64,000 bases of DNA from Clostridia bacterium (GCA_017552535.1 JAFZPV010000062.1:1-64000); one strand, 5' to 3'. Shown: positions 1 through 8,572, numbered from the stretch's first letter. Notes: generated by a model from the letters alone, not told the origin. Translations and numbers: made by a program.

Positions 1-2017
1 CATCCTCATCTTCGTCCTCGTCATCCTCATCTTCGTCCTCTTCGTCTTCGTCATCATCCTCGTCGCCTTCGTCCTCGTCATCTTCGTCTGCGGCCTTTTT
101 GCGGCGGCCGAAGAGACCCCGGCGGGGCGCCTTTTCCTCTTCCTCTTCGTCCTCGTCGTCTTCGCTGTCCTCGTCGTCAGGCTCTTCTTCATCATCATCG
201 TCATCGTCTTCTTCGTCCTCGTCTTCCTCGTCTTCTGGTTCGGCGGGCTCTTCTTCGTCTTTATCCTTTTTGCGGAAGCTGAAGAATCCGCGGCGGGCGG
301 TTTTTTCTTCCTCCTCGCTCTCTTCGTCTTCCTCTTCCTCGTCTTCGTCTTCCTCGTCGTCTTCGCTGTCCGCGTCCTCTTCGGGCATTTCTTCGGCTTC
401 CTCGTCGTCTTCTTCGTCAGCCTCGTCCGCCTTTTCCTCCGGCTCGGAGAACGTCAGTCCTTCGTCGTCATCCTCGTCGTCGTCCGCTTCCGGCTCGTCC
501 TTGGGCTGACGGCGGGAACCGAACAGGCCCTTGAACCCCTTGCGGGCGGGCTTGGCTTCTTCCTGCGCGGGAGCGCTGTCTTCGTCCTCCTCGGGTTCCG
601 CTTTCTCGGCGTTTTCTTTTCCGATCAGGTCGCGCATGGGGGTATAGCTGCGGGTGGGACGGCGCTCCGGCTCCACATCCTGGGAGGCCTGAAAAGCGGC
701 CTGGCCCTGCGCCTGCTCCTCCAGCATGCGGCGTTCGCGGCGGGAGAGGGGCCTCTGCCCGTTATCTGCTCCATTGAGCAGCTCGCTTCCGTTGATCGAC
801 ATATCTTCATCCTCCTTGAACAGGGCTTGGTGCGTGTCAGGCGTTTTGGCGGGCTCGTTACGGTCTTCTTCCGGATCCTCATCACCGTCCGCGGCGTCTT
901 CGTCCACGTCGTCCGTGGAGAAGGGATCGTTTTCGTCTTCTTCCTCGTCTTTGGAGTGGCGGGAGAACAGGCGCCTGAACGCGCCTTTTATATCCAGCCC
1001 GGCGCGGTCTTCTTCGACGTCTTCCTCTTCCTCGTCTTCTTCCGCCCCGGCATCGTCTTCGCCGTCTGCTGAATCGCCGTCGTATTCTTCGTCCTCGGAT
1101 TCGGCTTCTTCGTCCCCGTCGTCCTCTTCATCCGAACCGAACTCGGTGTCCGCTTCTTCCTGGAAGCCGTCTTCCTCGTCTTCGGCGTCTTCGTCCTGCG
1201 CTTCGTCTTCCGCTTCGGCTTCGTCTGGTTCCTCGTATTCGAAAGCGTCGTCCTGCGCGTCGGAAGAAGACTCATCCTTCAGCCAGTCGTCGTCCGTTTC
1301 GGCGGGCACCTTGCGGGTCGTCAGACGGCCGAACAGCCCTTTGAGCTTTGAACCGATGCTCTCGGAAGGCTCTTCGTCTTCCTCTTCCTCTTCTTCTTCG
1401 GAAGGTTCTTCCTCTTCGGCTTCTTCTTCCGCCTCCGCTTCGTCCGCTTCTTCTTCGCTGTCCGCGGCAGCTTCTTCCGCCTCTTCGTCCGTTTCGGGCG
1501 CTTCATCTTCATCGGTAGCGCTGTCTTCGGGTTCTTCGTTTTCGTCCGATTCAGAGCCGTCTTCCTTTTGATCGGATTCGTCTGCGATATCCTTCACGCG
1601 GTTGAACAGCCTGCGCGCGAAAAGGCCCACTTTGTCGAAGAGCACGCCGCCGGGTTCCTCGCCCTCTGCGTCTTCTTCGTCGTCTTCTTCCGCGGGCTCA
1701 AAGTCGTCCTCAGGCATGGGTGCGTCCTGATCCTCTTCGGGGGCGTCCGCCTCCGGAGCGTCTTCCGCGTCAAAGGAATCGTCCGGCTGCGTATCTTCGC
1801 TCTGCGCTTCCCGGCTGCGCCCAAAGGACCCGGCTTCGCGGACGGCGTCCGGCTGCTCTTCTTCCGCCCGGACGTCTTCGGGCTGGGGCTCCGGTTCTTC
1901 CGCCTGGGGTTTGATGTGGTAATGCTCGTAATAATCCAGCCCGTTGGCCTCGCAGTATTTGCGACGGGCCTCTTCGTGCTGTTTTACAAATTCTTCGTAG
2001 CTGAGTTTGTTGGCCAT
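1..2017 (-). CDS. Highly acidic low-complexity protein with six short basic islands (3' end beyond window)
   Basis: The reading frame is open on the minus strand from an ATG at 2017 to the window edge, so at least 672 residues are present and the C terminus is missing. The N terminus looks folded (MANKLSYEEFVKQHEEARRK) and is followed by long Asp/Glu tracts. These are interrupted six times by basic/aromatic islands: VGLFARRLFNRV, KLKGLFGRLTTRK, IKGAFRRLFSRH, RKGFKGLFGSRR, RRGFFSFRKK and RRGLFGRRKK. A less acidic stretch of about 90 residues lies mid-protein (roughly nt 500-810). No signal peptide or membrane segment is seen in the visible part. The start is supported by an AAAGGCGGGA ribosome site and an upstream TTGATT-16-TATAAT promoter. 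The family is not recognised. The missing C terminus could hold a catalytic or membrane domain. Long serine-rich frames on the plus strand are antisense artefacts of the GAA/GAC codon repeats. Confidence 0.8.
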   Translation of the reverse strand, partial: MANKLSYEEFVKQHEEARRKYCEANGLDYYEHYHIKPQAEEPEPQPEDVRAEEEQPDAVREAGSFGRSREAQSEDTQPDDSFDAEDAPEADAPEEDQDAPMPEDDFEPAEEDDEEDAEGEEPGGVLFDKVGLFARRLFNRVKDIADESDQKEDGSESDENEEPEDSATDEDEAPETDEEAEEAAADSEEEADEAEAEEEAEEEEPSEEEEEEEDEEPSESIGSKLKGLFGRLTTRKVPAETDDDWLKDESSSDAQDDAFEYEEPDEAEAEDEAQDEDAEDEEDGFQEEADTEFGSDEEDDGDEEAESEDEEYDGDSADGEDDAGAEEDEEEEDVEEDRAGLDIKGAFRRLFSRHSKDEEEDENDPFSTDDVDEDAADGDEDPEEDRNEPAKTPDTHQALFKEDEDMSINGSELLNGADNGQRPLSRRERRMLEEQAQGQAAFQASQDVEPERRPTRSYTPMRDLIGKENAEKAEPEEDEDSAPAQEEAKPARKGFKGLFGSRRQPKDEPEADDDEDDDEGLTFSEPEEKADEADEEDDEEAEEMPEEDADSEDDEEDEDEEEEDEESEEEEKTARRGFFSFRKKDKDEEEPAEPEDEEDEDEEDDDDDDEEEPDDEDSEDDEDEEEEEKAPRRGLFGRRKKAADEDDEDEGDEDDDEDEEDEDEDDEDEDED

Positions 2018-2041
2018 GCTGTATCCCGCCTTTGGCTTGAT

Positions 2042-2060
2042 CCTGCGTTTCTCCCGCAGG
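2042..2060 (-). other. Short hairpin in the 5' leader of the acidic-protein gene
   Basis: On the minus strand CCTGCG and CGCAGG pair around a 7-nt loop, between the promoter and the ribosome site of the acidic protein gene. It may stabilise the leader. No riboswitch class is recognised. Confidence 0.4.
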
Positions 2061-2082
2061 GTATATGTATACACCTTAGTTT

Positions 2083-2110
2083 ATTATATCATATTTTCCG
2101 GTTTAATCAA
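2083..2110 (-). promoter_or_regulatory. Sigma-A-type promoter for the acidic protein gene
   Basis: Read on the minus strand: TTGATT (2105-2110), 16-nt spacer, TATAAT (2083-2088). It separates the acidic gene from the upstream ppiC-like gene. The -35 lies inside a 26-bp intergenic motif (2105-2130) that recurs at 6867-6892. Confidence 0.65.
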
Positions 2111-2154
2111 TACCTGCGGCGTGTTAATTCGTAAATTGTGTCACAAATCTGTAA

Positions 2155-3477
2155 TTAATCGTCCAGCACGTTTTTTTCGCCGATCATGGTCTCGTACAGA
2201 TCGGTATAAATGATGGGATACCGCTTCATCGCTTCGGTGACCGCGTCCTGCACCAGGCCGGTGCGTATCTCCAGGGCGATCTCCGCACTGATCTCTTCGG
2301 TCATTTCCACCACGCCTTCGGGGATGTCCCGGAGGTAGTACAGCACGTGCACGCCGTATTCGGTCACCACGGGATCGCTGATGTCGCCCGGGGCGAGCAT
2401 TTTATCGCTGAAGGCGCCCTGTGTGAATTCTTCCATGTAGGTGATGCTGTCCTTGTGCACGGGGTAGCCTTCGGTCAGCGCGCTCCCCGTCATGCCGGGA
2501 TCGGTGTTGTAGCGCCCGATCAGCTCCTCAAAGGGCACGCCCGACGCGAAGGAGGCGTATATGTCGTCCAGCTCCGCTTTGCTGGCGTCGATCAGGGCCT
2601 GGCGGGCGGCTTCTTTTTCATCATCTGTGGCTGCATTGGCATATGCCTCCAGCAGCGCTTCGTCCGACGAAAGCAGGATGTGCAGGATGCCCCGGTAGCC
2701 CGCCGGCTGGTAATAGGATTCGTAGCCGCTCATCATCGTATAATATTCGTACATCGTCACGGCGTCTTCGAAATAGGTTTTGTCCATCTGGGCGTATTCG
2801 CCAAAGCGCGCCAGGATGTCTTCGTCACTGACGGTCAGCTTTTCTTCGCTCACGTTCCGGGCGATCCACTCATCCATGGCGTCCAGCGCGAGGCTTTTGT
2901 ATACATAGCTGTTTTCGTCCAGCCCCTGGTCTTCGTATTCTTTTTGGGCCAGGCGGTATTTTTCGGCTTTGGTCTCGTCGGTGTCGCCCTCTTCGTACAT
3001 GGATTGGGCGTATTCGTTCAGATAGCCGTTGTATTCCTGTATGTAGCTCTCCCGCAGGGCAGCGTATTCTTCCCCCAGCAATTCTTCAGTCTCAGGGCCC
3101 GCCAGCACCTCGGCGGATACGGAATTGAGCAGCCAGTAATTAAGGGCCTGGGTATACTGATAGGGGTCCTTGGCCCGGCCGAGGCTGTACAGCTGGTAGG
3201 CGATATAGGATACGTCCTCGGCGTACACGCCCACGTCTCCCACCGTCATCAGAAGCGAGCGGCCGGAGGCGCTTTCCGCTTCAGCCGTTTCGGGCAGCTC
3301 CTGGGCGGTGCCTTCATCCGTTTCCCCCGCGGGGGGAGCGGTTTCATGCACGTTCTCATTCTGTGCGGATGTCGGGGAAGGCGCCGCGCTCACGTCTTTG
3401 TCTTTGGATTTTCCGCATCCGCTCAGGACGATCAGAAGCGCCAGGATCAGGATGATAAAGCGAGTGTGTTTTTTCAT
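2155..3477 (-). CDS. PpiC/PrsA-type peptidyl-prolyl isomerase lipoprotein
   Basis: This 440-residue protein starts with a lipoprotein signal peptide (MKKHTRFIILILALLIVLSGC, lipobox LSGC), so it should be anchored outside the membrane. A linker rich in Ser, Pro, Glu and Ala follows, then a long helical chaperone-like region. A parvulin-like domain lies at about residues 260-390, with the typical ending YGVHVLYYL. PrsA/SurA-type proteins assist folding of exported proteins by cis-trans isomerisation of prolyl bonds. The gene is the last of a minus-strand operon, 18 nt after rlmH. The parvulin core is divergent, so foldase activity is inferred from architecture. It could be a SurA-like chaperone with weak or no isomerase activity. 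Confidence 0.85.
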   Translation of the reverse strand: MKKHTRFIILILALLIVLSGCGKSKDKDVSAAPSPTSAQNENVHETAPPAGETDEGTAQELPETAEAESASGRSLLMTVGDVGVYAEDVSYIAYQLYSLGRAKDPYQYTQALNYWLLNSVSAEVLAGPETEELLGEEYAALRESYIQEYNGYLNEYAQSMYEEGDTDETKAEKYRLAQKEYEDQGLDENSYVYKSLALDAMDEWIARNVSEEKLTVSDEDILARFGEYAQMDKTYFEDAVTMYEYYTMMSGYESYYQPAGYRGILHILLSSDEALLEAYANAATDDEKEAARQALIDASKAELDDIYASFASGVPFEELIGRYNTDPGMTGSALTEGYPVHKDSITYMEEFTQGAFSDKMLAPGDISDPVVTEYGVHVLYYLRDIPEGVVEMTEEISAEIALEIRTGLVQDAVTEAMKRYPIIYTDLYETMIGEKNVLDD

Positions 3478-3495
3478 GTTACAGCTCCCTTGTGC

Positions 3496-3972
3496 TTATT
3501 TGTGATATCGTTCGCCCGCGTTGATGCGCTCGGCGCGGTACAGCTGTTCCAGCAGGATCACGCGCATGAGGCCATGGGGAAAGGTCATTCTGGAAAAGGA
3601 GATCCTCGCGTCCGCGCGGGAGATGACTTCCGGGCTCAGCCCCAGGGACCCGCCGATGGCAAATACCACGCGCCTGCCGGAATTCTCCCATGTGCGCATC
3701 TCGACGGCCAGATCCGTGGAAGAAAGCGCCTTTCCGTCCACACACAGGGCAGCCAGAAAGTCGCCGGGCTTTACGAGCCGGAGCAGCGCGCGGCCTTCCT
3801 TCTGCATCACCTGCAGGGACAACGCGTCGGAGGGCCTTTCCGGTTCGGGCTCGTCGGGAACCTGGCCGATCTCGTATTTCCCGTAGCGGCTCAGGCGCTT
3901 CAGGTATTCTTCGCAGCCCTCCTTTTGCCAGCTTTCCTTCAGCTTGCCCACGCAGGCGATCAGGGCGTTCAT
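3496..3972 (-). CDS. rlmH: 23S rRNA (pseudouridine1915-N3)-methyltransferase RlmH
   Basis: The 158-residue length is typical of RlmH, a SPOUT-class methyltransferase that methylates pseudouridine 1915 in helix 69 of 23S rRNA in assembled 70S ribosomes. Family landmarks are visible: the N-terminal VGKLKESW, the SAM-binding loop VFAIGGSLGLSPEV, and the C-terminal ISFSRMTFPHGLMRVILLEQLYRA with its conserved H-x-L-x-R-x-x-L-x-E-Q-x-Y-R pattern. The gene overlaps the preceding CPBP gene by 4 nt, which implies translational coupling. rlmH close to walJ is a widespread Firmicutes arrangement. Confidence 0.97.
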   Translation of the reverse strand: MNALIACVGKLKESWQKEGCEEYLKRLSRYGKYEIGQVPDEPEPERPSDALSLQVMQKEGRALLRLVKPGDFLAALCVDGKALSSTDLAVEMRTWENSGRRVVFAIGGSLGLSPEVISRADARISFSRMTFPHGLMRVILLEQLYRAERINAGERYHK

Positions 3973-4964
3973 CGGATGACTCCAATCAGCGTGAGGATAT
4001 CCTCCGCGTACAGAAGCAGCGCCGCCAGCACGCCGCAGATAATCACCACGTATTCATATGCGCTCTTTTCGCGCCTGGAGGCTTCCGAAACGCCAAAGCC
4101 GTCCTTTGCGCTTTTGCGGTACAGGGCCCTGAGCACGAAAAACAAAAGCAGGGAGAAAAGCAAAAGCCGCATGAACAGGCCGAGCAGTCCCGCCGAGCCG
4201 CCGATGGCATTAAAGTAGCTCTGGGAGGCTTCGGCCTCCGCGGAACCGGCAGAGGCGTAATTGATGATGAGGATGGCTGAATTGTATACCGTGTGGAAGA
4301 CGATGCCGGCAAATACAGAGCCTGTGCTGATCGCCAGAAAGCACAGTATCAGCCCTGCGGCCAGCTCCGAGGGGATGCCCGTCACGCTGCCGTGCAGCAG
4401 CATGAACAGCACGGACACGATGAGCATGGCTTTTGCGGAACCCTTTTCCTCCCAGGCGGACAAAAGCGCGCCGCGGAAGAGCGTTTCCTCGCATACGGCG
4501 GGCAGCACGGCGCTTAAAAGCACCAGGCCGATCAGCTCCCCGGGGGTGGAGGCGGTCAGGGACGGGCTGTCGGGTATGCACCCGCCCAGGGCTTCCAGCA
4601 GGATGATCCAAAGGTACGTGAGGGCGCTTAGGCACATCACGGCCAGAATCGCCGCAAACGCGCACAAAAGCGCCTGGCCGCCGCCAAGGGGCTTAAAGCG
4701 CACGTTTTCACCGATGCCGGGGTGCCGCAAAGCGTACCCCGCGTAGGGAAGGGCGATGAACAGCAGATAGTAAAAAACGGTGCCCAGCATCTGGAAGTAC
4801 CCGGCGCCGGCGCGCGCTCCGGCCTTCGCGGCCAGGCGCATGAGGAAACTGACCAGAAGGGAGGTGACGGGCTGCCCCAGCACGGCGGCGAAAAAAAGGC
4901 ACGACGCCGCGAAGACCGAGGGCACCCGCTCCCGATCCGGCAGAATAAAGCCTTTTCCTTCCAT
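3969..4964 (-). CDS. CPBP-family intramembrane glutamic endopeptidase
   Basis: This polytopic membrane protein has 331 residues. The core carries the CPBP/Abi motifs in order: EETLFRG (the catalytic Glu pair plus Arg), a hydrophobic helix ending FMLLHGS, and HTVYNS. Members of this family are prenyl-protease-like intramembrane proteases or bacteriocin-immunity-type proteins; the substrate here is unknown. A Gly/Ala-rich N-terminal half adds about three further membrane helices. The C terminus has a basic loop and one last helix. It starts directly after the walJ stop codon and overlaps rlmH by 4 nt. Its place in an envelope/housekeeping operon suggests a constitutive envelope function, which is an inference. 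Confidence 0.88.
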   Translation of the reverse strand: MEGKGFILPDRERVPSVFAASCLFFAAVLGQPVTSLLVSFLMRLAAKAGARAGAGYFQMLGTVFYYLLFIALPYAGYALRHPGIGENVRFKPLGGGQALLCAFAAILAVMCLSALTYLWIILLEALGGCIPDSPSLTASTPGELIGLVLLSAVLPAVCEETLFRGALLSAWEEKGSAKAMLIVSVLFMLLHGSVTGIPSELAAGLILCFLAISTGSVFAGIVFHTVYNSAILIINYASAGSAEAEASQSYFNAIGGSAGLLGLFMRLLLFSLLLFFVLRALYRKSAKDGFGVSEASRREKSAYEYVVIICGVLAALLLYAEDILTLIGVIR

Positions 4965-5780
4965 TCAGTCCTCCGCCTGCATGCGCGCGGCGAACACGCC
5001 GCTGCATCCGTCCCGCCGCGCCACCGACAGCATCACGTCCCGCCCCGGCAGTATCTCCCGGTCCAGAAGGATGCTTTCGATGGTCCTGAGCGCCAGATCC
5101 GGGAAATTGTTGTTCTGGCTCATATGGCCAAGTATGATGCGCTTTGTGCCCGTGGCGGCCAGCTCCGCAGCCACCCGGCCCGCGTCCTCGTTGGACAGGT
5201 GGCCGCGGCGGCCCCGTATGCGGCGCTTGAGCTCGTAGGTGTAGCTGCCCGCCAGGAGCATGTCTTCGTCATAATCCGATTCCAGAAGCACGATGTCGCT
5301 GCCGCGCACGTGGCTCAGCCAGCTTTCCTTCACGCAGCCGATGTCCGTGGCCACGGCGGCCTTCAGACCGTCCACACAGAAAGCGTAGCCGCAGGGCTCG
5401 TTGGTGTCGTGCGGGGTCTCGAAAGGCATCACGTCGATGCCGCCGATGTAAAAATCCACGCCGGCCTGCACGGTGCGCTTCTGCTCTTCGGCCAGCTTGC
5501 CCAGCCGCTTTTCCATGCCCCGCCAGGTGCCTTCCGTGGCGTATACGGGTACACCCAACCCCCGCGCCAGCGCGCCGACACCGGTGATGTGGTCGGTGTG
5601 CTCGTGCGTCACCAGTATGGCCTTTACCGCACCTGCGTCAAGGCCGACACGCTCCATTTCCTCCCGGATCGCCCGGGCGGATACGCCCGCGTCCACGATC
5701 ACGGCTTCCTGGCGCGTGCCTACGTATATACAGTTGCCGCTCGACCCCGAAAACAGGGGAGAAAACAGCATTTCCATCAT
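4965..5780 (-). CDS. walJ: WalJ/YycJ-like MBL-fold metallohydrolase
   Basis: This 271-residue metallo-beta-lactamase-fold protein has the metal-binding motif HEHTDH (VTHEHTDHITG) near residue 60, the opening FSPLFSGSSGNCIYVG typical of YycJ/WalJ, and a late GHMSQNNN histidine motif. WalJ proteins are cytoplasmic and lie near the WalRK cell-wall regulon or rlmH in many Firmicutes. They have been linked to coordination of cell division with DNA replication, but their substrate is not established; a 5'-3' exonuclease function has been suggested. The start overlaps the upstream radical SAM gene by 4 nt, and the stop touches the start of the CPBP gene, so the operon is tightly coupled. Confidence 0.85.
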   Translation of the reverse strand: MMEMLFSPLFSGSSGNCIYVGTRQEAVIVDAGVSARAIREEMERVGLDAGAVKAILVTHEHTDHITGVGALARGLGVPVYATEGTWRGMEKRLGKLAEEQKRTVQAGVDFYIGGIDVMPFETPHDTNEPCGYAFCVDGLKAAVATDIGCVKESWLSHVRGSDIVLLESDYDEDMLLAGSYTYELKRRIRGRRGHLSNEDAGRVAAELAATGTKRIILGHMSQNNNFPDLALRTIESILLDREILPGRDVMLSVARRDGCSGVFAARMQAED

Positions 5781-6673
5781 TTCTTGCCGCCCGCGTCCCG
5801 TTTGACGCCTGTCAGGTCGAAAGCCGGGGTATAACTGTCCGAGGCGGAGGCGAGCGCTTGCATATAGCCTTTGTCCAGCCCCAGGCGCTGCATGCAGGCA
5901 TGCGCATCTTCATACTCCTGAGCATCGAGGGGGCGTGCGATGTCCTCGTGCAAGCGGGCTTCGCCCATGGGCACGTACTGCGCCATCAGCGACACGCAGG
6001 CATCCCCGAAATCCCATTTGATGCGCCTGAGCACCTGCCGGGTGTTGTCCATTTGGCCGGGCAGCACCAGGTGCCGTATCAGCGTGCCGCGTTTCATAAG
6101 CCCGCTGTCGTCAAACACGGCGGGCCCGGTCTGTGACAGCATCTCCTCGATGGCGGCCAGGACCACTTCTGGGTAATCCTCCGCGCCGCTTAGGCGCAGA
6201 GCCAGCGCGCTGTCCATGTATTTGAAGTCCGGCAGGTATACGTCCACGTATCCTTTGAGGGCCTTTACGGTTTCGACGGTCTCGTAGCCGCTGGAGTTCC
6301 ACACCACGGGTACCGGCAGACCGCCCCGCAGGGACGCAAGGATCGCTGGCAGGAAGGGCGTGCCGCTCACGAGGTTGATGTTCACGGCGCCCTGGGAAAT
6401 CAGCTCGAAATAGATCTCCCTCAGCCGGTCCGCCGAGACCACGGCCCCGTAGCCGCTGTGGCTCACCCGGTAGTTCTGGCAGTACACGCAGCCCAGCGGG
6501 CAGCCGGAAAAAAACACCGCGCCGCTGCCGCCTGAGCCGCTGATGCAGGGTTCTTCGTCAAAATGCAGCGCCGCGCGCGCCAGCCTGGGCAGCGTTCCCT
6601 GCCCGCAGAAGCCCGAACCACTGTAATCTCCCCGCTCGGCAAAGCACCGGCGGGGGCAAAGACTGCAAACCAT
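5777..6673 (-). CDS. Radical SAM protein, PflA-like / AmmeMemoRadiSam-related
   Basis: The protein has 298 residues from ATG 6673. It begins MVCSLCPRRCF, an N-terminal cysteine cluster typical of the PflA-related 'CxLCPRxC' proteins, and carries the radical SAM cluster motif CPLGCVYCQNY about 60 residues later. These proteins bind a 4Fe-4S cluster and SAM; the reaction of this subgroup is unknown, and glycyl-radical activation or protein modification are possibilities. An ATG at 6706 with a GGAGG 11 nt upstream would give an N-terminal extension. However, a near-perfect TTGACT-17-TATAAT promoter ends exactly at that ATG, so 6673 is preferred. It is the first gene of the operon running to the foldase gene. 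Confidence 0.85.
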   Translation of the reverse strand: MVCSLCPRRCFAERGDYSGSGFCGQGTLPRLARAALHFDEEPCISGSGGSGAVFFSGCPLGCVYCQNYRVSHSGYGAVVSADRLREIYFELISQGAVNINLVSGTPFLPAILASLRGGLPVPVVWNSSGYETVETVKALKGYVDVYLPDFKYMDSALALRLSGAEDYPEVVLAAIEEMLSQTGPAVFDDSGLMKRGTLIRHLVLPGQMDNTRQVLRRIKWDFGDACVSLMAQYVPMGEARLHEDIARPLDAQEYEDAHACMQRLGLDKGYMQALASASDSYTPAFDLTGVKRDAGGKK

Positions 6674-6706
6674 CCTTCGCCTGCTTCCGTACTGAATTCG
6701 CATCAT

Positions 6707-6735
6707 ATTATATAACACCTCCGCTTCGCAGTCAA
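6707..6735 (-). promoter_or_regulatory. Promoter of the radical SAM-walJ-CPBP-rlmH-ppiC operon
   Basis: Minus strand TTGACT (6730-6735), 17-nt spacer, TATAAT (6707-6712). The spacer contains a GGAGG that would look like a ribosome site for ATG 6706. If the promoter is real, transcription starts near 6700 and the first usable start is ATG 6673. Confidence 0.7.
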
Positions 6736-7011
6736 AACCACAACGGTTAAGATACGGCAAAGTTCGGCGCCGGTCCGCTGCGGATGGCATTGGCGGAGGA
6801 GGATCGGAGGACCGTGATGGAGAAGCAGTCTACGGCCAGGCTTCGCTTTACCTGATATTTACAGAAAATCAATACGTGGTGCACGTTAATTCCGAAGCAC
6901 AGTGCTAAAATATGACAATCCATCGAGCCTTGAGCCTCGCCTTCCGCCCGTTTCGCGCGGCCGGAAGCCCCGCTCCCAGGCGCGAGACCTCATGGGGAAG
7001 GAGGTGGACAC
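6736..7011. other. Divergent intergenic region with a GC hairpin before the Dabb gene
   Basis: The stretch separates the minus-strand operon from the plus-strand Dabb gene. It holds a second copy of the 26-bp intergenic motif (6867-6892) and a hairpin with arms CTTCCG/CGGAAG at about 6941-6967. It ends in an AAGGAGGTGG ribosome site before ATG 7012. No convincing plus-strand promoter, known riboswitch or small gene was seen. Confidence 0.4.
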
Positions 7012-7299
7012 ATGAAGCATTACGTGCTGCTCAAGCTGGCTCCGGACTGTGACAAAAACAAGGCCTTCGAGCGTGTTCAGAGCACCTACCAGGCCCTGGA
7101 AAAGGAACTTGCGTGGCTAAACGGCGCGCGGGTCTACCGGTCCTGCGTCGCGCGCGATTCCAACGCGGACATCATGGCGGTGATCGACCTGGACAGTCCC
7201 GATCACCTGCAGACGTACCTCACGCACCCGCTGCACATGCAGATGGCGCAGGACATGAAGGACATCGTCGTGGGACGCACCTCCTTCGACCATGAGTAA
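7012..7299 (+). CDS. Dabb-domain (stress-responsive alpha/beta barrel) protein
   Basis: This 95-residue protein matches the Dabb (dimeric alpha-beta barrel, Stress_responsive) family: an opening beta strand MKHYVLLKLAP, a central helix, a strand ADIMAVIDLDS, and the conserved YLTHPLHMQMAQDM helix with its HPxH signature. Dabb proteins are small dimeric barrels; some have enzymatic or stress roles, many have none assigned. It has a strong ribosome site (GGAAGGAGGTGG). Its stop falls just before the start of the next gene, so it is very likely co-transcribed with the YkvI-like transporter. Confidence 0.82.
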   Translation: MKHYVLLKLAPDCDKNKAFERVQSTYQALEKELAWLNGARVYRSCVARDSNADIMAVIDLDSPDHLQTYLTHPLHMQMAQDMKDIVVGRTSFDHE

Positions 7300-7321
7300 A
7301 TCACGAAAGAGAGGGATACAC

Positions 7322-8458
7322 GTGAACAAACAGAACACTGCCAAAAAGGCGGGCGTATTCGCCGCCTCCTATCTGGGCGTCGCCGCCGTATGGCTGGGCG
7401 GCCACTTCGGCCCCGGCTTCGCCACGGGCGCCTTCAGCATGAACTACTACGTCAAATACGGCTGGATCGGCCTGTTCGGGCCGCTGCTTGCCATGCTGGT
7501 CACGGGCGGCGTGATGTTCTTTATGACCGAGTACGCCCGCGCCAACGGCACCACCAACTACCGTCCCTTCGTGCTTTCCTGCTACGGCGAAAAGTTCGGC
7601 CCCGTCATGGCCGTCATATACGACGTGCTGTTCCTGGCTACGGTGATGTGCGCCGGCGGCCTGGCCTTCTCGGGCGAAGCCAACCTGCTGGGGAATGTTT
7701 TCAAACTGGGCTACTGGACGGCTGCCATCCCCACCATCATCATCTCCGCGCTTTTGTGCCTGTACGGCTCCAAGCTGCTTTCCCTGGCGTCCAAGTATAT
7801 GATGTACGCCATCGTGGCGGTGGTACTTTTGATCATGGTGCTTGCGCTGGCCTGCGGCGATTATGACCTGAAAGCCGCCTTTGAGGCCGCCCCCGTAAAC
7901 ACCAAGACACCGAACCTGCTGTACGCCATCTACAGCGCGATCCTCTACGGCTGCTTCCAGTCCACCATCGCCTTCAACGTCATGAGCGTCGCGGACGTGC
8001 TGGAGAGCCGCAAGGATACGAAAAAGGCCATCGTGGCGGGCTACATCATCACCGTGGTTTTGATGATCGCTATCGCTTTCACGCTCTTTGCCTTCACCAC
8101 CACCATCGAGGACATCTTCAATCCCAGCAAGCTGCCCCTGCTCCTGGTGCTGAACTCCCTGGGCATGAAATGGCTGACCTACCTGTTCGTGTTCCTGATG
8201 ACCCTGGCCGTTCTGACCAGCACGGCGGGCCTCGCCAACGCGGGCTGCCGCCGCTTCGACAAGCTGTTCTCCTTTATCAAGAATCTGCAGCTGCGCCGCG
8301 CGGTGATCACCGTGATCATGCTGGGCATCGCCGCCATCGGCGCGTCCTTCGGTCTGAAGGCGCTCCTGCAGCAGGGCACCACCTATGTGGGCTACATCGG
8401 CATCCCGGTGCTGGTGATCCCGGCCTTCGTGTGGGTGAGCCGCAAGCTGAAGAAGTAA
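7322..8458 (+). CDS. YkvI-like integral membrane transporter (APC-superfamily type)
   Basis: The 378 residues from GTG 7322 (preceded by AGAGAGGGATACAC) contain about ten membrane helices. An ATG at 7292 in frame would overlap the Dabb gene and lacks a good ribosome site. The N-terminal helix GGHFGPGFATGAFSMNYYVK and the following repeated helix pairs resemble the YkvI group (COG3949), distant APC-type carriers with unknown substrate. The next gene, a LysR regulator with its own promoter, might control it. A strong terminator lies 19 nt after the stop. Confidence 0.75.
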   Translation: MNKQNTAKKAGVFAASYLGVAAVWLGGHFGPGFATGAFSMNYYVKYGWIGLFGPLLAMLVTGGVMFFMTEYARANGTTNYRPFVLSCYGEKFGPVMAVIYDVLFLATVMCAGGLAFSGEANLLGNVFKLGYWTAAIPTIIISALLCLYGSKLLSLASKYMMYAIVAVVLLIMVLALACGDYDLKAAFEAAPVNTKTPNLLYAIYSAILYGCFQSTIAFNVMSVADVLESRKDTKKAIVAGYIITVVLMIAIAFTLFAFTTTIEDIFNPSKLPLLLVLNSLGMKWLTYLFVFLMTLAVLTSTAGLANAGCRRFDKLFSFIKNLQLRRAVITVIMLGIAAIGASFGLKALLQQGTTYVGYIGIPVLVIPAFVWVSRKLKK

Positions 8459-8477
8459 ACACACCCCATAAGCTCAT

Positions 8478-8504
8478 GCGGGAGGCCGTGCACAGGCCTC
8501 CCGC
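8478..8504 (+). terminator. Rho-independent terminator after the YkvI-like gene
   Basis: A 10-bp stem GCGGGAGGCC/GGCCTCCCGC with a 7-nt loop is followed by TTTGCTTCTTGTT. It separates the Dabb-YkvI pair from the LysR gene promoter at 8544. Confidence 0.85.
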
Positions 8505-8543
8505 TTTGCTTCTTGTTCCGCCGCTGCTCCCGCCCGAAAACTG

Positions 8544-8572
8544 TTGACTTTACGGCCGCGCGGCGGTATGAT
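8544..8572 (+). promoter_or_regulatory. Promoter of the LysR-family gene
   Basis: TTGACT (8544-8549), 17-nt spacer, TATGAT (8567-8572), followed about 30 nt later by the ATG at 8606. Confidence 0.65.

Noticed and set aside
99..1571. Long serine-rich frames on the plus strand (136 and 281 residues)
   Set aside because: They are antisense to the Asp/Glu codons of the acidic protein; no ribosome site, and the minus frame runs uninterrupted from a proper start.
2347..4218. A 623-residue plus-strand frame
   Set aside because: Antisense across the foldase, rlmH and part of the CPBP gene; high GC opens long false frames. No domain seen.
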